A stretch of 64,000 nucleotides of DNA from Chitinophagaceae bacterium. GTDB taxonomy: Bacteria; Bacteroidota; Bacteroidia; Chitinophagales; Chitinophagaceae. A program made the translations under genes and the position numbers. The notes below the pieces were generated by a model that made no database searches, was not told where the DNA came from, and saw only the letters and a program-made list of their open reading frames with translations. Positions within the stretch are counted from its first letter, which is position 1. Each line of letters begins with the position of its first letter. Of the stretch, positions 44,232 to 53,697 are shown in pieces. Where the stretch lies: NCBI GenBank assembly GCA_947447825.1, contig CANFLL010000002.1, positions 37,763-101,762 on the forward strand. Reading direction: 5' to 3'.

Positions 44232-45860
44232 CTACTGCACAATTACCACCATTCTTTGCGAGCTTTTTCCATAGTAGTTCAGCCCAATCGTTTGACTACC
44301 TTTTGGTAGCGTCAACTTAGGCGTGTAAGCGTATTCAAAGGTCCCTCTGCTTTTATCTTCCTTCATTAGTGTCACCGCATTTGGGTAAGTTTCAGGAATC
44401 GATTGGCCGTTGAGCATTAAAAACAGTTTGTTTACTTCAATGGGATGATTGGTTACAATTTTAAAATTCATGGCCAATGGTTCATTGATGCCCACACAAA
44501 ACTGAGCATGGTCAACCAATTCATTCACATCATTTACTGGAGCTTGCCAATGGATTAACGTACAAAAATTAGTTCCCTTATTTTCCAAAGCGTCCTTTGC
44601 TTCTTGTTTATATTCATACAGTGGCTGATAATTTGGCTTACCCAAATTCTTAGCACTATCATATTCCATTAATGCTTGGTTGTACTGCTTGTTTAAAAAG
44701 TAAGCATAGCCTATTGCATTGTGCAGATAAGATTGATGTATATTTTCATTTTTTGATTTGGCTCGTTTAAAATCAACTAAGGCAGAATCTAATTTTCCTT
44801 CTCTGCAATACAAATAACCCCTGTCTTCATAGGCATACCCAAGTAAAGAATCTTTAGTGAGTGCTAGATTGTAGTATTGTTTTGCTTCATCATACTTTCC
44901 CATGGAACTATATATGTTCCCTTTGCACATGTAAGCAAAGCCGTCATTGGGATTTATTCTAATTGCAGAATCTATATTTTCAAAAGCCTTATCATACTGC
45001 ATTGTAAGCTTTGGTATATATGATCTATATGCCATCTGAATATAACTAGGTATTGGTATCAATCGTTCATGATTAAGATTCCACAAAGCATCTTTGTATT
45101 TCCCCATCAAGATATATAAATATCCTTTTTCTGTGTAGGCATCAGTAAAGCATTTCATTTGGTTTAAAAACAAAGAGTCTTTGGGTAAGTCATCTTTTAG
45201 TTTTAATAATTGAGTCCCATTTAAGTTCTTTGCATGAATAGCAAACGATAATTGCTTAGGGTCTGCATTAATACATTTATCTAATTCGGCAAGGGCAAGG
45301 TCGTACTTTTCTTGTTCAATATAAACGTAATATTTATTAATGAACACAAAACGATGATTGTAATAGGATGTATTCATGCAGCTATCTAAATCTTTTAAAG
45401 CAGCGTCAAATTGCTTTAGTTTTTTCTCATTGATTGCTCTGTTATTATAGGAACAAGCCTTCATATAATTATGCCTGATATTAAAATCATTGTCTGCAAT
45501 CGCAGAATCTAATCGATTTAGTATTCCCAAAGCATAGCCTCTAAAGAATCTACTAAAATTATCTTTGGGGCAGATGGTAATAGCAGAATCATATTCTTTA
45601 ACGGCGGAATCATATTTATTCATCATGTAATACGAGCTACCAATTAATTGAAATGCACAAAAGTTTTTCGGGTCATAAATTGCAGCTAATCTGCCAATCC
45701 TCAATGAACCTTTATAATCGTGGTTTCTATATTTTGCCGAGCCCTCTTTGATATATCCTCTCGAAACGGCATCAAAATTAGAGACCGTACAACTAGTCAT
45801 TAGTAGTGAACAAATACCGAGCAAGGTTGCAACGGTTTTAAGGGAATTCATATTTTTCAT
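44232..45860 (-). CDS. TPR-repeat lipoprotein
   Basis: 542 residues. Lipoprotein signal peptide MKNMNSLKTVATLLGICSLL, lipobox LMTSC with Cys at about residue 24. Residues 35-420 are at least nine tetratricopeptide-like repeats (AYMCKGNIYSSMGKYDEAKQ, AYEDRGYLYCREGKLDSALV, IGYAYFLNKQYNQALMEYDS). The last 110 residues form a beta domain ending KGSQTIGLNYYGKSSQRMVV. Probably a periplasmic scaffold or surface protein; no enzyme motif. Converges with the ABC permease gene. Confidence 0.85.
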   Translation of the reverse strand: MKNMNSLKTVATLLGICSLLMTSCTVSNFDAVSRGYIKEGSAKYRNHDYKGSLRIGRLAAIYDPKNFCAFQLIGSSYYMMNKYDSAVKEYDSAITICPKDNFSRFFRGYALGILNRLDSAIADNDFNIRHNYMKACSYNNRAINEKKLKQFDAALKDLDSCMNTSYYNHRFVFINKYYVYIEQEKYDLALAELDKCINADPKQLSFAIHAKNLNGTQLLKLKDDLPKDSLFLNQMKCFTDAYTEKGYLYILMGKYKDALWNLNHERLIPIPSYIQMAYRSYIPKLTMQYDKAFENIDSAIRINPNDGFAYMCKGNIYSSMGKYDEAKQYYNLALTKDSLLGYAYEDRGYLYCREGKLDSALVDFKRAKSKNENIHQSYLHNAIGYAYFLNKQYNQALMEYDSAKNLGKPNYQPLYEYKQEAKDALENKGTNFCTLIHWQAPVNDVNELVDHAQFCVGINEPLAMNFKIVTNHPIEVNKLFLMLNGQSIPETYPNAVTLMKEDKSRGTFEYAYTPKLTLPKGSQTIGLNYYGKSSQRMVVIVQ

Positions 45861-46076
45861 AATAATTAGGGCATAAAAATAAGTAAATCTTTTACTAGTT
45901 CTTTAAAATGATTATCCCAGATTTCTGTTTTTGCTTTTCAATTAATACAGCACAATTCTTCTCTTTCAAATATTGAGGAATGATATTTCAAGAATAATTA
46001 GCCAACAATAACACCATAATCATGTTTCATTTCCTATTTATTTCATCTGTTACGAAATACTTTTTTCAATACCAAA

Positions 46077-46084
46077 TACCTTTG
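46077..46084 (+). promoter_or_regulatory. -7 box TACCTTTG upstream of hemJ
   Basis: Exact TAnnTTTG match 44 bases before the hemJ ATG; a T-run at 46061-46066 stands near the -33 position but lacks TTG. Confidence 0.4.
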
Positions 46085-46128
46085 CGCCTCATTGTAGTCT
46101 TCTTGGCAGCATCATTTTAATTGTTATT

Positions 46129-46674
46129 ATGTATCCATACTTCAAGGCATTGCACATTATTTTCATCGTTACTTGGTTTGCTGGACTTTTTTATATGCCC
46201 CGTTTATTTATCTACAACGTTGAAGCCCTCGAAAAACCAAAGGAAGTACGGGAGGCACTACAACAACAATTCACCATTATGATGAAGCGTTTGTGGTATG
46301 GCATCACTTGGCCTTCTGCGGTGCTAACACTCATTCTGGGTACTACTATTTTATTCATGGGCGGATGGAACAATATTGTCTTTGCCGAAGAAGGCAGGTG
46401 GCTATTGATTAAGCTTGGCTTCGTTGTCTTTTTGTACCTCTATCATCTTTCCCTACAAGCCATTTTGAAGCAACAATTGCAAGGCATTTTTAAGTATTCC
46501 TCGCAACAACTACGCCTTTGGAACGAAGTGGCAACGGTGTTTCTTATCGCCATCGTTATGTTAGTTGTGGTAAAGCAAAGCATCAGTTTGGTTTGGGGAC
46601 TAATAGGCTTGGTATTGTTTATTGCCTTGCTTTTGGGGGCAATTAAGATTTATAAACTGCTACGAGATAAGTAA
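46129..46674 (+). CDS. hemJ: protoporphyrinogen IX oxidase HemJ
   Basis: 181 residues, four to five membrane helices. FKALHIIFIVTWFAGLFYMP followed by RLFIY is the HemJ signature with the conserved His near residue 8; MMKRLWYGITWPSAVLTLIL and WLLIKLGFVVFLYLYHLSLQ contain the second conserved Arg/Lys/His set. Oxidises protoporphyrinogen IX in haem synthesis; replaces HemG or HemY in many bacteria. The older label 'CopD family' is the same fold. Single gene. Confidence 0.9.
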   Translation: MYPYFKALHIIFIVTWFAGLFYMPRLFIYNVEALEKPKEVREALQQQFTIMMKRLWYGITWPSAVLTLILGTTILFMGGWNNIVFAEEGRWLLIKLGFVVFLYLYHLSLQAILKQQLQGIFKYSSQQLRLWNEVATVFLIAIVMLVVVKQSISLVWGLIGLVLFIALLLGAIKIYKLLRDK

Positions 46675-46721
46675 AATAGATTACTCTTAGTTATCAACAA
46701 ACACCATTCGCACAAAAATAT

Positions 46722-46873
46722 AACACATAGGCACATCCGCCACATAGAAAAAGCACAAGTAGGATAAGAAGCGTTGCACTTTAAGGTCTCATAGATGGGG
46801 GAATGAAAAAAGTGCAACTTTTTAGCTCTGTGTTCTTTACTTTTCCTTTAAAATAAATCTATGTGCCTATGTT
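46722..46873. repeat. nested inverted-repeat element between hemJ and BI-1 gene
   Basis: Outer arms AACACATAGGCACAT (46722-46736) and ATGTGCCTATGTT (46861-46873); inner arms GTTGCACTTT (46773-46782) and AAAGTGCAAC (46809-46818). A MITE-like or hairpin spacer element; no frame. The remaining part of the 46675-47039 gap is plain AT-rich DNA. Confidence 0.65.
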
Positions 46874-47009
46874 CATAAGTGGTAAATTTTACTTCTACTT
46901 GAATCTTATACCCAGAAACATGAGCCCTATCCTTGTCTCCTTTGTTGTTATTTCTCTCCTTTAAACTCCGTTAAACAACTTTAACGCAAATTTTAAAAAC
47001 TTCTGTATT

Positions 47010-47017
47010 TATATTTG
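47010..47017 (+). promoter_or_regulatory. -7 box TATATTTG upstream of BI-1 family gene
   Basis: Exact TAnnTTTG match, 22 bases before the ATG at 47040; no clear -33. Confidence 0.4.
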
Positions 47018-47039
47018 TATCAACTAAAAAGTTATTACA

Positions 47040-47807
47040 ATGGAATTATTTAAATCGGGTAACCCCACGCTAACAGAAAAAATTTTTGATAGGAGTTCAA
47101 ACATAGATGCCTCACTACAAGGAACCATGACCGTTAAAGGCACTATGAACAAGTTTGGTTTTTTACTTCTAATGGTTATGGGTGCTGCGGCATATACGTG
47201 GCATTTGTATGCTACTTTTAACCAGAACCTGATGTCGGGCTTAATGATGCTGGGCATTTTTGGTGGAATGATTTGCGCTTTTGCCATGATTTTTAAGCCT
47301 AATTGGGCACAATATGTGGCACCACTCTACGCCATTTTAGAAGGATTTTTCCTAGGAGGCATTTCTGCTATCATGAATGATGCCTTCCAAAAGTCCTATC
47401 CAGGATTGGTAATGCAAGCAGTAGGTTTAACTTTTGGCGTTGCTATTGCGATGTTTTTGCTCTACAATTTCCGAATTATTCAAGCTACAGAAAAGTTCAA
47501 GAGCATACTTATTTCAGCAACCATGGGTATTGGTATCTTCTATTTAATAAGCATGGTTTTGGGTCTTTTTCATGTAAACATGCCATTTCTTTATGATAGT
47601 AGCCCAATGGGCATTGGCATTAGCTTGTTCATTGTTGCTATTGCAGCCCTTAATCTTATCATGGATTTTGATATGATTGAGCAAGGTGCCGAACAAGGTG
47701 CTCCTCAATTTATGGAATGGTATGGTGCTTTCGGATTATTGGTTACAATAGTTTGGTTATATATTGAAATTCTAAAATTGTTGAGTCGTTTTGCAAAGAG
47801 AGACTAA
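47040..47807 (+). CDS. Bax inhibitor-1/YccA-family membrane protein
   Basis: 255 residues with seven predicted helices. KGTMNKFGFLLLMVMGAAAY, GIFGGMICAFAMIFKPNWAQ, LEGFFLGGISAIMNDAFQ and the conserved aspartates in NLIMDFDMIEQGAEQGAPQF followed by MEWY mark the BI-1/YccA family. In YetJ-like members the Asp pair gates a pH-sensitive Ca2+ leak; the role here is not known. Strong terminator downstream. Confidence 0.92.
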   Translation: MELFKSGNPTLTEKIFDRSSNIDASLQGTMTVKGTMNKFGFLLLMVMGAAAYTWHLYATFNQNLMSGLMMLGIFGGMICAFAMIFKPNWAQYVAPLYAILEGFFLGGISAIMNDAFQKSYPGLVMQAVGLTFGVAIAMFLLYNFRIIQATEKFKSILISATMGIGIFYLISMVLGLFHVNMPFLYDSSPMGIGISLFIVAIAALNLIMDFDMIEQGAEQGAPQFMEWYGAFGLLVTIVWLYIEILKLLSRFAKRD

Positions 47808-47830
47808 TTAATTAACCACAATATGTGTAT

Positions 47831-47863
47831 AAAGCCGAATTGCCCATGCAATTCGGCTTTTTT
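47831..47863 (+). terminator. terminator of BI-1 family gene
   Basis: AAAGCCGAATTGC / GCAATTCGGCTTT, near-perfect arms, 5-7 base loop, then TTTTATTTTATT. Confidence 0.9.
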
Positions 47864-47930
47864 ATTTTATTCATTTCCAAAATTTTCAACAAATACAGCT
47901 AATTTGGTGGCATCTTAAATTTTGATTGCA

Positions 47931-49937
47931 ATGTATATTAATCGCTTGGGGTTTTATGATCAGGAACTGATAGACATATATAAGCATTTGCTGTTGCCAC
48001 GTTTGATAGAGGAAAAGATGCTTGTTCTTTATCGACAAGGCAAAGTGAGCAAATGGTTTAGTGGTCTTGGTCAAGAAGCCATTAGCGTTGGGGCTACACT
48101 TGCCCTGCAAAAAGATGAGTGGATCATGCCACAACATCGTAATCTTGGGGTTTTTACCACACGCCATCTTCCGTTGCATAAACTGTTTATTCAATGGCAA
48201 GGAGGCAAAGATGGTTTCAGTAAAGGCCGTGAACGTAGTTTTCATTTTGGCAGTCCCGATCATCATATATGTGGTATGATTTCTCATTTGGGATCAATGC
48301 TTTCTGTTGCAGATGGAGTTTCATTGGCACATAATTTAAAAAAACAACAAAAAGTTTCACTCGCTTTCATTGGTGATGGCGGCACTAGCGAAGGAGATTT
48401 TCACGAAGCACTCAATGTGGCTGCTGTGTGGGGATTGCCAGTGATATTTGCCATTGAGAATAATGGTTATGCACTTAGCACACCAACAAATGAACAATAT
48501 CGTTGCGAAGAATTGATTGATAGGGCAAAAGGTTATGGAATAGAAAGTGCCAGTGTGGATGGCAATAATATTCTGCAAGTGTATGACGCTATTAAAGGAA
48601 TAAGGGAAGCGTGCATTAAAGACCAAAAACCTTATCTAGTGGAGTTCCGCACGTTCAGAATGGGTGGACATGAAGAGTCGAGTATTGATAAAAACATCCC
48701 CCAAGAATTACTGAAGGAGTGGGCTTTAAAAGATCCGATAGTAAATTTTGAACAGTTTCTGTTGAATGAAAAAGCTATTACTACTTCGCAGATTACCCAG
48801 ATTAAAAACGAAATAAAAACATACATAGATAGCGAATGGGCAATTGCGGATAAACCGAAAGCTTTTGTACACGACATTTTAGAGGAAGTGAATGATGTGT
48901 ATGCAGAAAAAGCAATTGGTCACGAAAAATGGCCTACTGTTACTACTGAAAAGGAATTAGCTAGCCATCCTAACACAAAACTTCGTTTTCTGGAAGCCAT
49001 CAGAGAGGGATTGCAACAATCGCTTAAAAAGCATACGAACCTAGTGTTGATGGGACAAGATATTGCCGAATATGGTGGCGTATTTAAACTAACCGAAGGA
49101 CTAGTAAAAGAGTTTGGCAAAGAGCGTGTGCGCAATACCCCACTCTGCGAAAGTGCCATTATAGGAACGGCTTTAGGGCTTAGTTTGGAAGGATATAAGA
49201 GTGTGGTGGAGATGCAATTTGCCGATTTTGTTTCTGTAGGGTTCAATCAGATCGTTAATAATTTGGCTAAAATTCATTATCGTTGGGCACAAAAAGCGGA
49301 GGTAGTTATCAGGATGCCTACGGGTGCAGGAATGGGGGCTGGGCCATTTCATAGTCAGAGCAATGAGGCTTGGTTTACGCATGTGCCTGGGCTTAAAGTG
49401 GTGTATCCATCCAATCCTTTTGATGCCAAAGGGTTAATGATTGCCGCTATAAATGATCCTAACCCTGTGTTGTTTTTTGAGCATAAGGCTTTATATAGAA
49501 GCATTTATGGCAATGTGCCAAACGAGTATTACGAAGTAGAAATAGGAAAAGCTAACTTAGTAAACAAAGGCGAAGACATCACCATTATCACCTACGGCGC
49601 GGGCGTTCATTGGGCTTTGGAGTATCAACAAAAGCACCCAGAAACATCTTTACACATTTTAGACCTTCGCACGCTTTTACCTTTAGATTATAATAGTATT
49701 GCTTATGCAGTTCAGAAAACAGGCAGAGTTTTGATACTTCATGAAGACACCTTAACGGGAGGTATTGGTGGAGAAATAGGTGCTTGGATAGCCGAAAATT
49801 GTTTCTCATCACTCGATGCACCCATTTTGCGCTGTGCTAGTTTAGATACCCCCATACCTTTTAATACAGCTCTTGAAGATCAGTTTTTAGCAAAGAGTCG
49901 ATTACATGAAAGCATTACAAAATTGCTAAGTTTTTAG
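47931..49937 (+). CDS. fused alpha/beta 2-oxoacid dehydrogenase E1 (branched-chain type)
   Basis: 668 residues from ATG 47931; a TTG at 47922 opens the frame slightly earlier. First half (1-320) is E1 alpha: GQEAISVGATLAL, HFGSPDHHICGMISHLGSML, and the ThDP motif GDGGTSEGDFHEALNVAAVW then NNGYALS. Second half (345-668) is E1 beta: VLMGQDIAEYGGVFKLTEGL, QFADFVSVGFNQIVNN and GAGMGAGPFHSQSNEAWF. Alpha-beta fusions of this kind are common in Bacteroidetes and are annotated as 2-oxoisovalerate dehydrogenase; pyruvate is a possible alternative substrate. E2 and E3 are not in the window. Confidence 0.93.
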   Translation: MYINRLGFYDQELIDIYKHLLLPRLIEEKMLVLYRQGKVSKWFSGLGQEAISVGATLALQKDEWIMPQHRNLGVFTTRHLPLHKLFIQWQGGKDGFSKGRERSFHFGSPDHHICGMISHLGSMLSVADGVSLAHNLKKQQKVSLAFIGDGGTSEGDFHEALNVAAVWGLPVIFAIENNGYALSTPTNEQYRCEELIDRAKGYGIESASVDGNNILQVYDAIKGIREACIKDQKPYLVEFRTFRMGGHEESSIDKNIPQELLKEWALKDPIVNFEQFLLNEKAITTSQITQIKNEIKTYIDSEWAIADKPKAFVHDILEEVNDVYAEKAIGHEKWPTVTTEKELASHPNTKLRFLEAIREGLQQSLKKHTNLVLMGQDIAEYGGVFKLTEGLVKEFGKERVRNTPLCESAIIGTALGLSLEGYKSVVEMQFADFVSVGFNQIVNNLAKIHYRWAQKAEVVIRMPTGAGMGAGPFHSQSNEAWFTHVPGLKVVYPSNPFDAKGLMIAAINDPNPVLFFEHKALYRSIYGNVPNEYYEVEIGKANLVNKGEDITIITYGAGVHWALEYQQKHPETSLHILDLRTLLPLDYNSIAYAVQKTGRVLILHEDTLTGGIGGEIGAWIAENCFSSLDAPILRCASLDTPIPFNTALEDQFLAKSRLHESITKLLSF

Positions 49938-50198
49938 TGTTTGTTTAACCACAAGGGAGATAAAGGAAGGAAACACTAGGAATACAGGGATTAGTTAAGA
50001 AGATTTTTATTTTTATCTAAAGTATATACTATTCCTTTAAACAACTTTTCTATCTTATTTACATCATCGGCAAGCGGATTATTTCCTCTTGCCGATTTTG
50101 TTTTTTGTGTAGTTCCTATACAATATAAATTGCAAACAAGCATCCATCATACCCCAACAAATTGCCCTACAATCACGACTGTTGCTGCACCACATTTA
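49938..50198. other. gene-free stretch after E1 gene
   Basis: Begins with one arm of a MITE-like element (TTTAACCACAAGGGAGATAA, 49946-49990) whose partner arm is absent. The rest is unremarkable AT-rich DNA up to the 42-bp array. Confidence 0.45.
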
Positions 50199-50505
50199 CC
50201 TGAAAAAAGTGTTTTACCTGCCTTCTCTGCTCCGGAATTACCTCGTTTGCGTGCATGAGCTTCCTTCTTAGCAAAGAAGGCAACTAAACGGAGTGATTGA
50301 ACAACCTTCGCCGCTAAGAAGGAAGCTCACACACGTGAATGAACAACCTGATTAGCAGCGAAGGAAGCTTAACCGAGTGAATGAACAACCTTCCTAGCAG
50401 AACAGGAAGGCAAATTGAGTGAATGAGCTTCCTTCTTAGCAGGTAAGGATTGTCAAGCACTTATTTGACCTAAATTCTCTGCTAAGAAGGATAGTAATGC
50501 AACTA
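50199..50505. repeat. 42-bp tandem palindromic array, copy 2 (inverted)
   Basis: Reverse complement of the array at 5645-5950 over its whole length. The outer flanks match best: CCTTCTTAGCAGAGAATTTA and AAATAAGTGCTT with CAATCCTTACCTGCT at one end, GAGGTAATTCC and CAGAGAAGG with CACTTTTTT at the other. Internal units keep the 42-bp period and the 28-bp hairpin form, but arm sequences have drifted or been exchanged. Confidence 0.85.
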
Positions 50506-50842
50506 TTTTTAGACGCTATATCTTAACCACATTGCCCTAATTGACTCATAGAAAAAGAGAATTTGAAAAAGAAAACTTTCGTTTCAAGGTAATATTGCAT
50601 GAAGCATACTAGACATAAACTGCTTTATTTTCTTTTCAAATCCTAACTAAAATAAAACACTATGTGCCTTCTGTGTCTATGTTATAAATGTTTTATTTAA
50701 ACTAAAAATTCACCGTATCATCCCTATTATCTACTGCTTTTCTTATCCATTATCACCCTTAAAAAAGTAATACATCACAGCATCATTAAACCCTTATCAT
50801 TTTTCATCGTTTCAATTAAGTTCAATAAATGTAGTACTGACA
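50506..50842. other. gene-free stretch before GH2 gene
   Basis: AT-rich. Contains 'actatgtgccttctgtgtc'-type filler (50660-50690). No frame, terminator or known RNA seen. Confidence 0.4.
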
Positions 50843-50850
50843 TATATTTG
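50843..50850 (+). promoter_or_regulatory. -7 box TATATTTG very close to GH2 start
   Basis: Exact TAnnTTTG, only five bases between box and ATG 50856. TTC (50821-50823) stands at 19-base spacing where TTG is expected. If used, the transcript would start at or next to the ATG, giving a leaderless mRNA. Confidence 0.4.
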
Positions 50851-50855
50851 CTATT

Positions 50856-53504
50856 ATGAAAAAAATAATGATTTCTATCCTTGCTGGGATAGTTTGCCTT
50901 GGCACTGCCAATGCTCAAATTGCACCAAGAGAAAGGGTTTTATTTAATGCGGATTGGAAATTTACTAAAAATGATCCTACCGAAATAATTAAAGACGCTA
51001 GTGCCAAGAACTATAAAACAAAACTAGATTATAAAGAAATTAAAGAATGGTTCTGCTCTAATGGTGAACAGTTTACTCGCCCCTCCGATTCTGTGCAAGT
51101 AACCAAACGCCCTGTTGGAAACCCAGGCGGAACAATTTCATATACCGAACCCACTTTTAATGACAAAGATTGGCGCACACTGAGTTTGCCACACGATTGG
51201 GGGGTGGAAGCGGCTTTTGACATTAAACTACCTGGCGAAACAGGTAAACTTCCTTGGGAGGGTGCTGGCTGGTATCGGAAACATTTTTCCGTAGCAGCGG
51301 CAGATAAAGGAAAAGATGTTTTTCTGGATATTGATGGTGCAATGGCATACCCAATGGTTTGGCTGAATGGCAAATATGTTGGTGGCTGGGCTTATGGATA
51401 CAACTCTTTTCGAGTCGATTTAACGCCTTATCTAAAAGCTAGTGGAGATAATGTGTTAGCAATAAGGGTTTATAATCCTGCAAAATCTTCACGCTGGTAT
51501 CCAGGAAGTGGCATCTACCGGAATGTTTGGTTAGTGAAAACAAATCCTGTTCACATTGCACAATGGGGAACTTACCTAACCACACCATCAGTAAATGAAA
51601 AAGAATCGAAGGTTAATTTACAAGTTACTATCGATAATAAATCAACATCAGAAGCGGCAATAAATGTTGCCACTACCATCTATTTATTGGGTAATAATGA
51701 TAAACCCACTGGAAATATTATTGCCAAATTAACTTCTGTTGCAGGAAAAATTGCCAAGGGTGCTTCAATTACTTTAGCTGCTGAAGCCACAATCAACAAC
51801 CCAATCTTATGGTCAACCGAAACGCCTCAACGCTATGTTGCAGTAACATCAGTTTTGCAAAATGGAAAGGTGATAGACACTTACGAAACACCTTTTGGTA
51901 TTCGTTCACTAGAATATAGTGCAGAAAAAGGCTTTTTATTGAATGGTAAACATGTGCCACTAAAAGGCGTTTGCAATCACCATGACCTTGGGGCTTTGGG
52001 TGCTGCTTTTAATGTTCGTGCGGCTGAACGCCAACTAGAGATACTGAAGGAAATGGGCTTTAATTCTTTACGCACCAGTCACAATATGCCTGCTCCAGAA
52101 CTACTAGACCTCTGCGACAAAATGGGAATTTTAGTAATGGACGAGTCTTTTGATTGCTGGCACAGGGGAAAAACACCTAATGATTATTCGGTTTTATTTG
52201 ATGATTGGAGTGCCAGAGACTTGAGGGCCGAGGCAGACAGAGACAGAAACCATCCTTCCATAATTATGTGGAGCATTGGTAATGAAATGCCAGACCTGAA
52301 TACCCCTTTTGGGCCTACGCTTTCTGCTCGATTATCGGGTTACATTAAAGGGGAAGATGCTACTAGGGCTACCGTTTTTGGATCGAATAGTGGTAGGGCG
52401 ATGAATAATGGATTAGAAAAAGGCGTTGACATCTATGGACAAAATTATGCGGTTAAAAACTATGCTAAGTTTAAAACCCTAAATCCTAATCAACCATTTG
52501 TGGGCTCCGAAACTTCTTCTACCGTGAGTTCAAGAGGCGAATATTACTTCCCTGTCACTACTAATATTAATGATAGCAAAGGATTGTTTCAGATAAGTTC
52601 CTTCGATTTGTATTATCCAAGTTGGGCTACCATCCCCGATGTAGAGTTTAAAGCATTAGAACAGAATCCTTACGCCATGGGCGAATATGTGTGGACAGGC
52701 TTCGATTATTTGGGAGAACCAACGCCTTTTAATAGTGATATTACTAACCTGTTGAACTTTTCTAGTCAGGCTGAAAAAGATAAGGCTGAAAAAGAATTGA
52801 AAGAATTGGGTAAGATAGCTTGCCCTTCTCGTAGTTCCTATTTTGGCATTGTGGATCTATGTGGTTTTAAGAAGGATCGGTTCTATTTATATCAATCCGT
52901 TTGGAAACCAGAATTGCCAATGGCGCATATTCTTCCTCATTGGAATTGGTCTGAAAGAGTGGGATTGGTTACGCCTGTGCAAGTTTATACATCTGGTGAT
53001 GAAGCAGAACTTTTTGTTAATGGCGTTTCAATGGGCAAAAAAAAGAAAGGACAATACGAATATCGCCTTCGTTGGGATAGCGTAGTTTACCAGCCAGGCG
53101 AAGTGAACGTTATAGCGTATAAAAATGGAGCAAAATGGGCTGAAGATAACGTGAAAACAACTGGTGAAGCAAGTTCTTTGCTGCTTTTTCCAGATAAAAC
53201 AAGCATTGCAGCAGATGGCTACGATTTATCTTATGTAACAGTTAAAGTGGCAGATAAAGAAGGGATTCAAGTACCAAAAAGTAATAACAAAATTTCATTT
53301 GAAGTAACAGGTGCAGGAGAAATTGCTGCGGTAGATAATGGTGATGCCACCGATTTACACGCCTTTCAATCTAATGAATACAAGGCGTTTAATGGTTTGG
53401 CACTAGTAATAGTTCGTAGTAAAAAGGGCGTTAAAGGAACTATTACTATTAAAGCTTCTGCTGATGGATTAAAAAAAGGAGTGACTACCATAGAAAGTAA
53501 ATAA
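50856..53504 (+). CDS. GH2-family beta-galactosidase-like glycosidase
   Basis: 882 residues with signal peptide (MKKIMISILAGIVCLGTANA, then QIAPRE), so periplasmic or secreted. Order: sugar-binding domain (60-230, WRTLSLPHDWGVEAAFDIK, GAGWYRKHFS), immunoglobulin-like domain (235-345), TIM barrel with FLLNGKHVPLKGVCNHHDLG, acid/base E477 (WSIGNEMPD) and nucleophile E552 (VGSETSS), then a DUF4982-like domain (about 690-770, VQVYTSGDEAELFVNGVSMG) and a C-terminal Ig-like domain. Beta-galactosidase is the likely activity; other beta-hexosidase specificities are possible. May act on pectin or galactan side chains. Single gene. Confidence 0.9.
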   Translation: MKKIMISILAGIVCLGTANAQIAPRERVLFNADWKFTKNDPTEIIKDASAKNYKTKLDYKEIKEWFCSNGEQFTRPSDSVQVTKRPVGNPGGTISYTEPTFNDKDWRTLSLPHDWGVEAAFDIKLPGETGKLPWEGAGWYRKHFSVAAADKGKDVFLDIDGAMAYPMVWLNGKYVGGWAYGYNSFRVDLTPYLKASGDNVLAIRVYNPAKSSRWYPGSGIYRNVWLVKTNPVHIAQWGTYLTTPSVNEKESKVNLQVTIDNKSTSEAAINVATTIYLLGNNDKPTGNIIAKLTSVAGKIAKGASITLAAEATINNPILWSTETPQRYVAVTSVLQNGKVIDTYETPFGIRSLEYSAEKGFLLNGKHVPLKGVCNHHDLGALGAAFNVRAAERQLEILKEMGFNSLRTSHNMPAPELLDLCDKMGILVMDESFDCWHRGKTPNDYSVLFDDWSARDLRAEADRDRNHPSIIMWSIGNEMPDLNTPFGPTLSARLSGYIKGEDATRATVFGSNSGRAMNNGLEKGVDIYGQNYAVKNYAKFKTLNPNQPFVGSETSSTVSSRGEYYFPVTTNINDSKGLFQISSFDLYYPSWATIPDVEFKALEQNPYAMGEYVWTGFDYLGEPTPFNSDITNLLNFSSQAEKDKAEKELKELGKIACPSRSSYFGIVDLCGFKKDRFYLYQSVWKPELPMAHILPHWNWSERVGLVTPVQVYTSGDEAELFVNGVSMGKKKKGQYEYRLRWDSVVYQPGEVNVIAYKNGAKWAEDNVKTTGEASSLLLFPDKTSIAADGYDLSYVTVKVADKEGIQVPKSNNKISFEVTGAGEIAAVDNGDATDLHAFQSNEYKAFNGLALVIVRSKKGVKGTITIKASADGLKKGVTTIESK

Positions 53505-53577
53505 TTAGCTATTTAAACAAGAGACTTTTGATGAACTCGCATTGATTGCGAACCCTCAAAAAACAAATGAATCTGAT

Positions 53578-53620
53578 TTCAGTAATCAACGATGACTTCA
53601 ACGCATCGTTAATTACTGAA
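53578..53620. terminator. hairpin after the GH2 gene
   Basis: TTCAGTAATCAACGATG / CATCGTTAATTACTGAA: 16 of 17 positions pair, 9-base loop. No U-tract follows, so it may be a stabilising hairpin rather than a terminator. Confidence 0.55.
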
Positions 53621-53697
53621 TAGGTAAATTAATTTGACACATCCTTACTTTCTATTATCAAAATAATAATCTTTGTTGAAATTAAAAGTAATTACGG

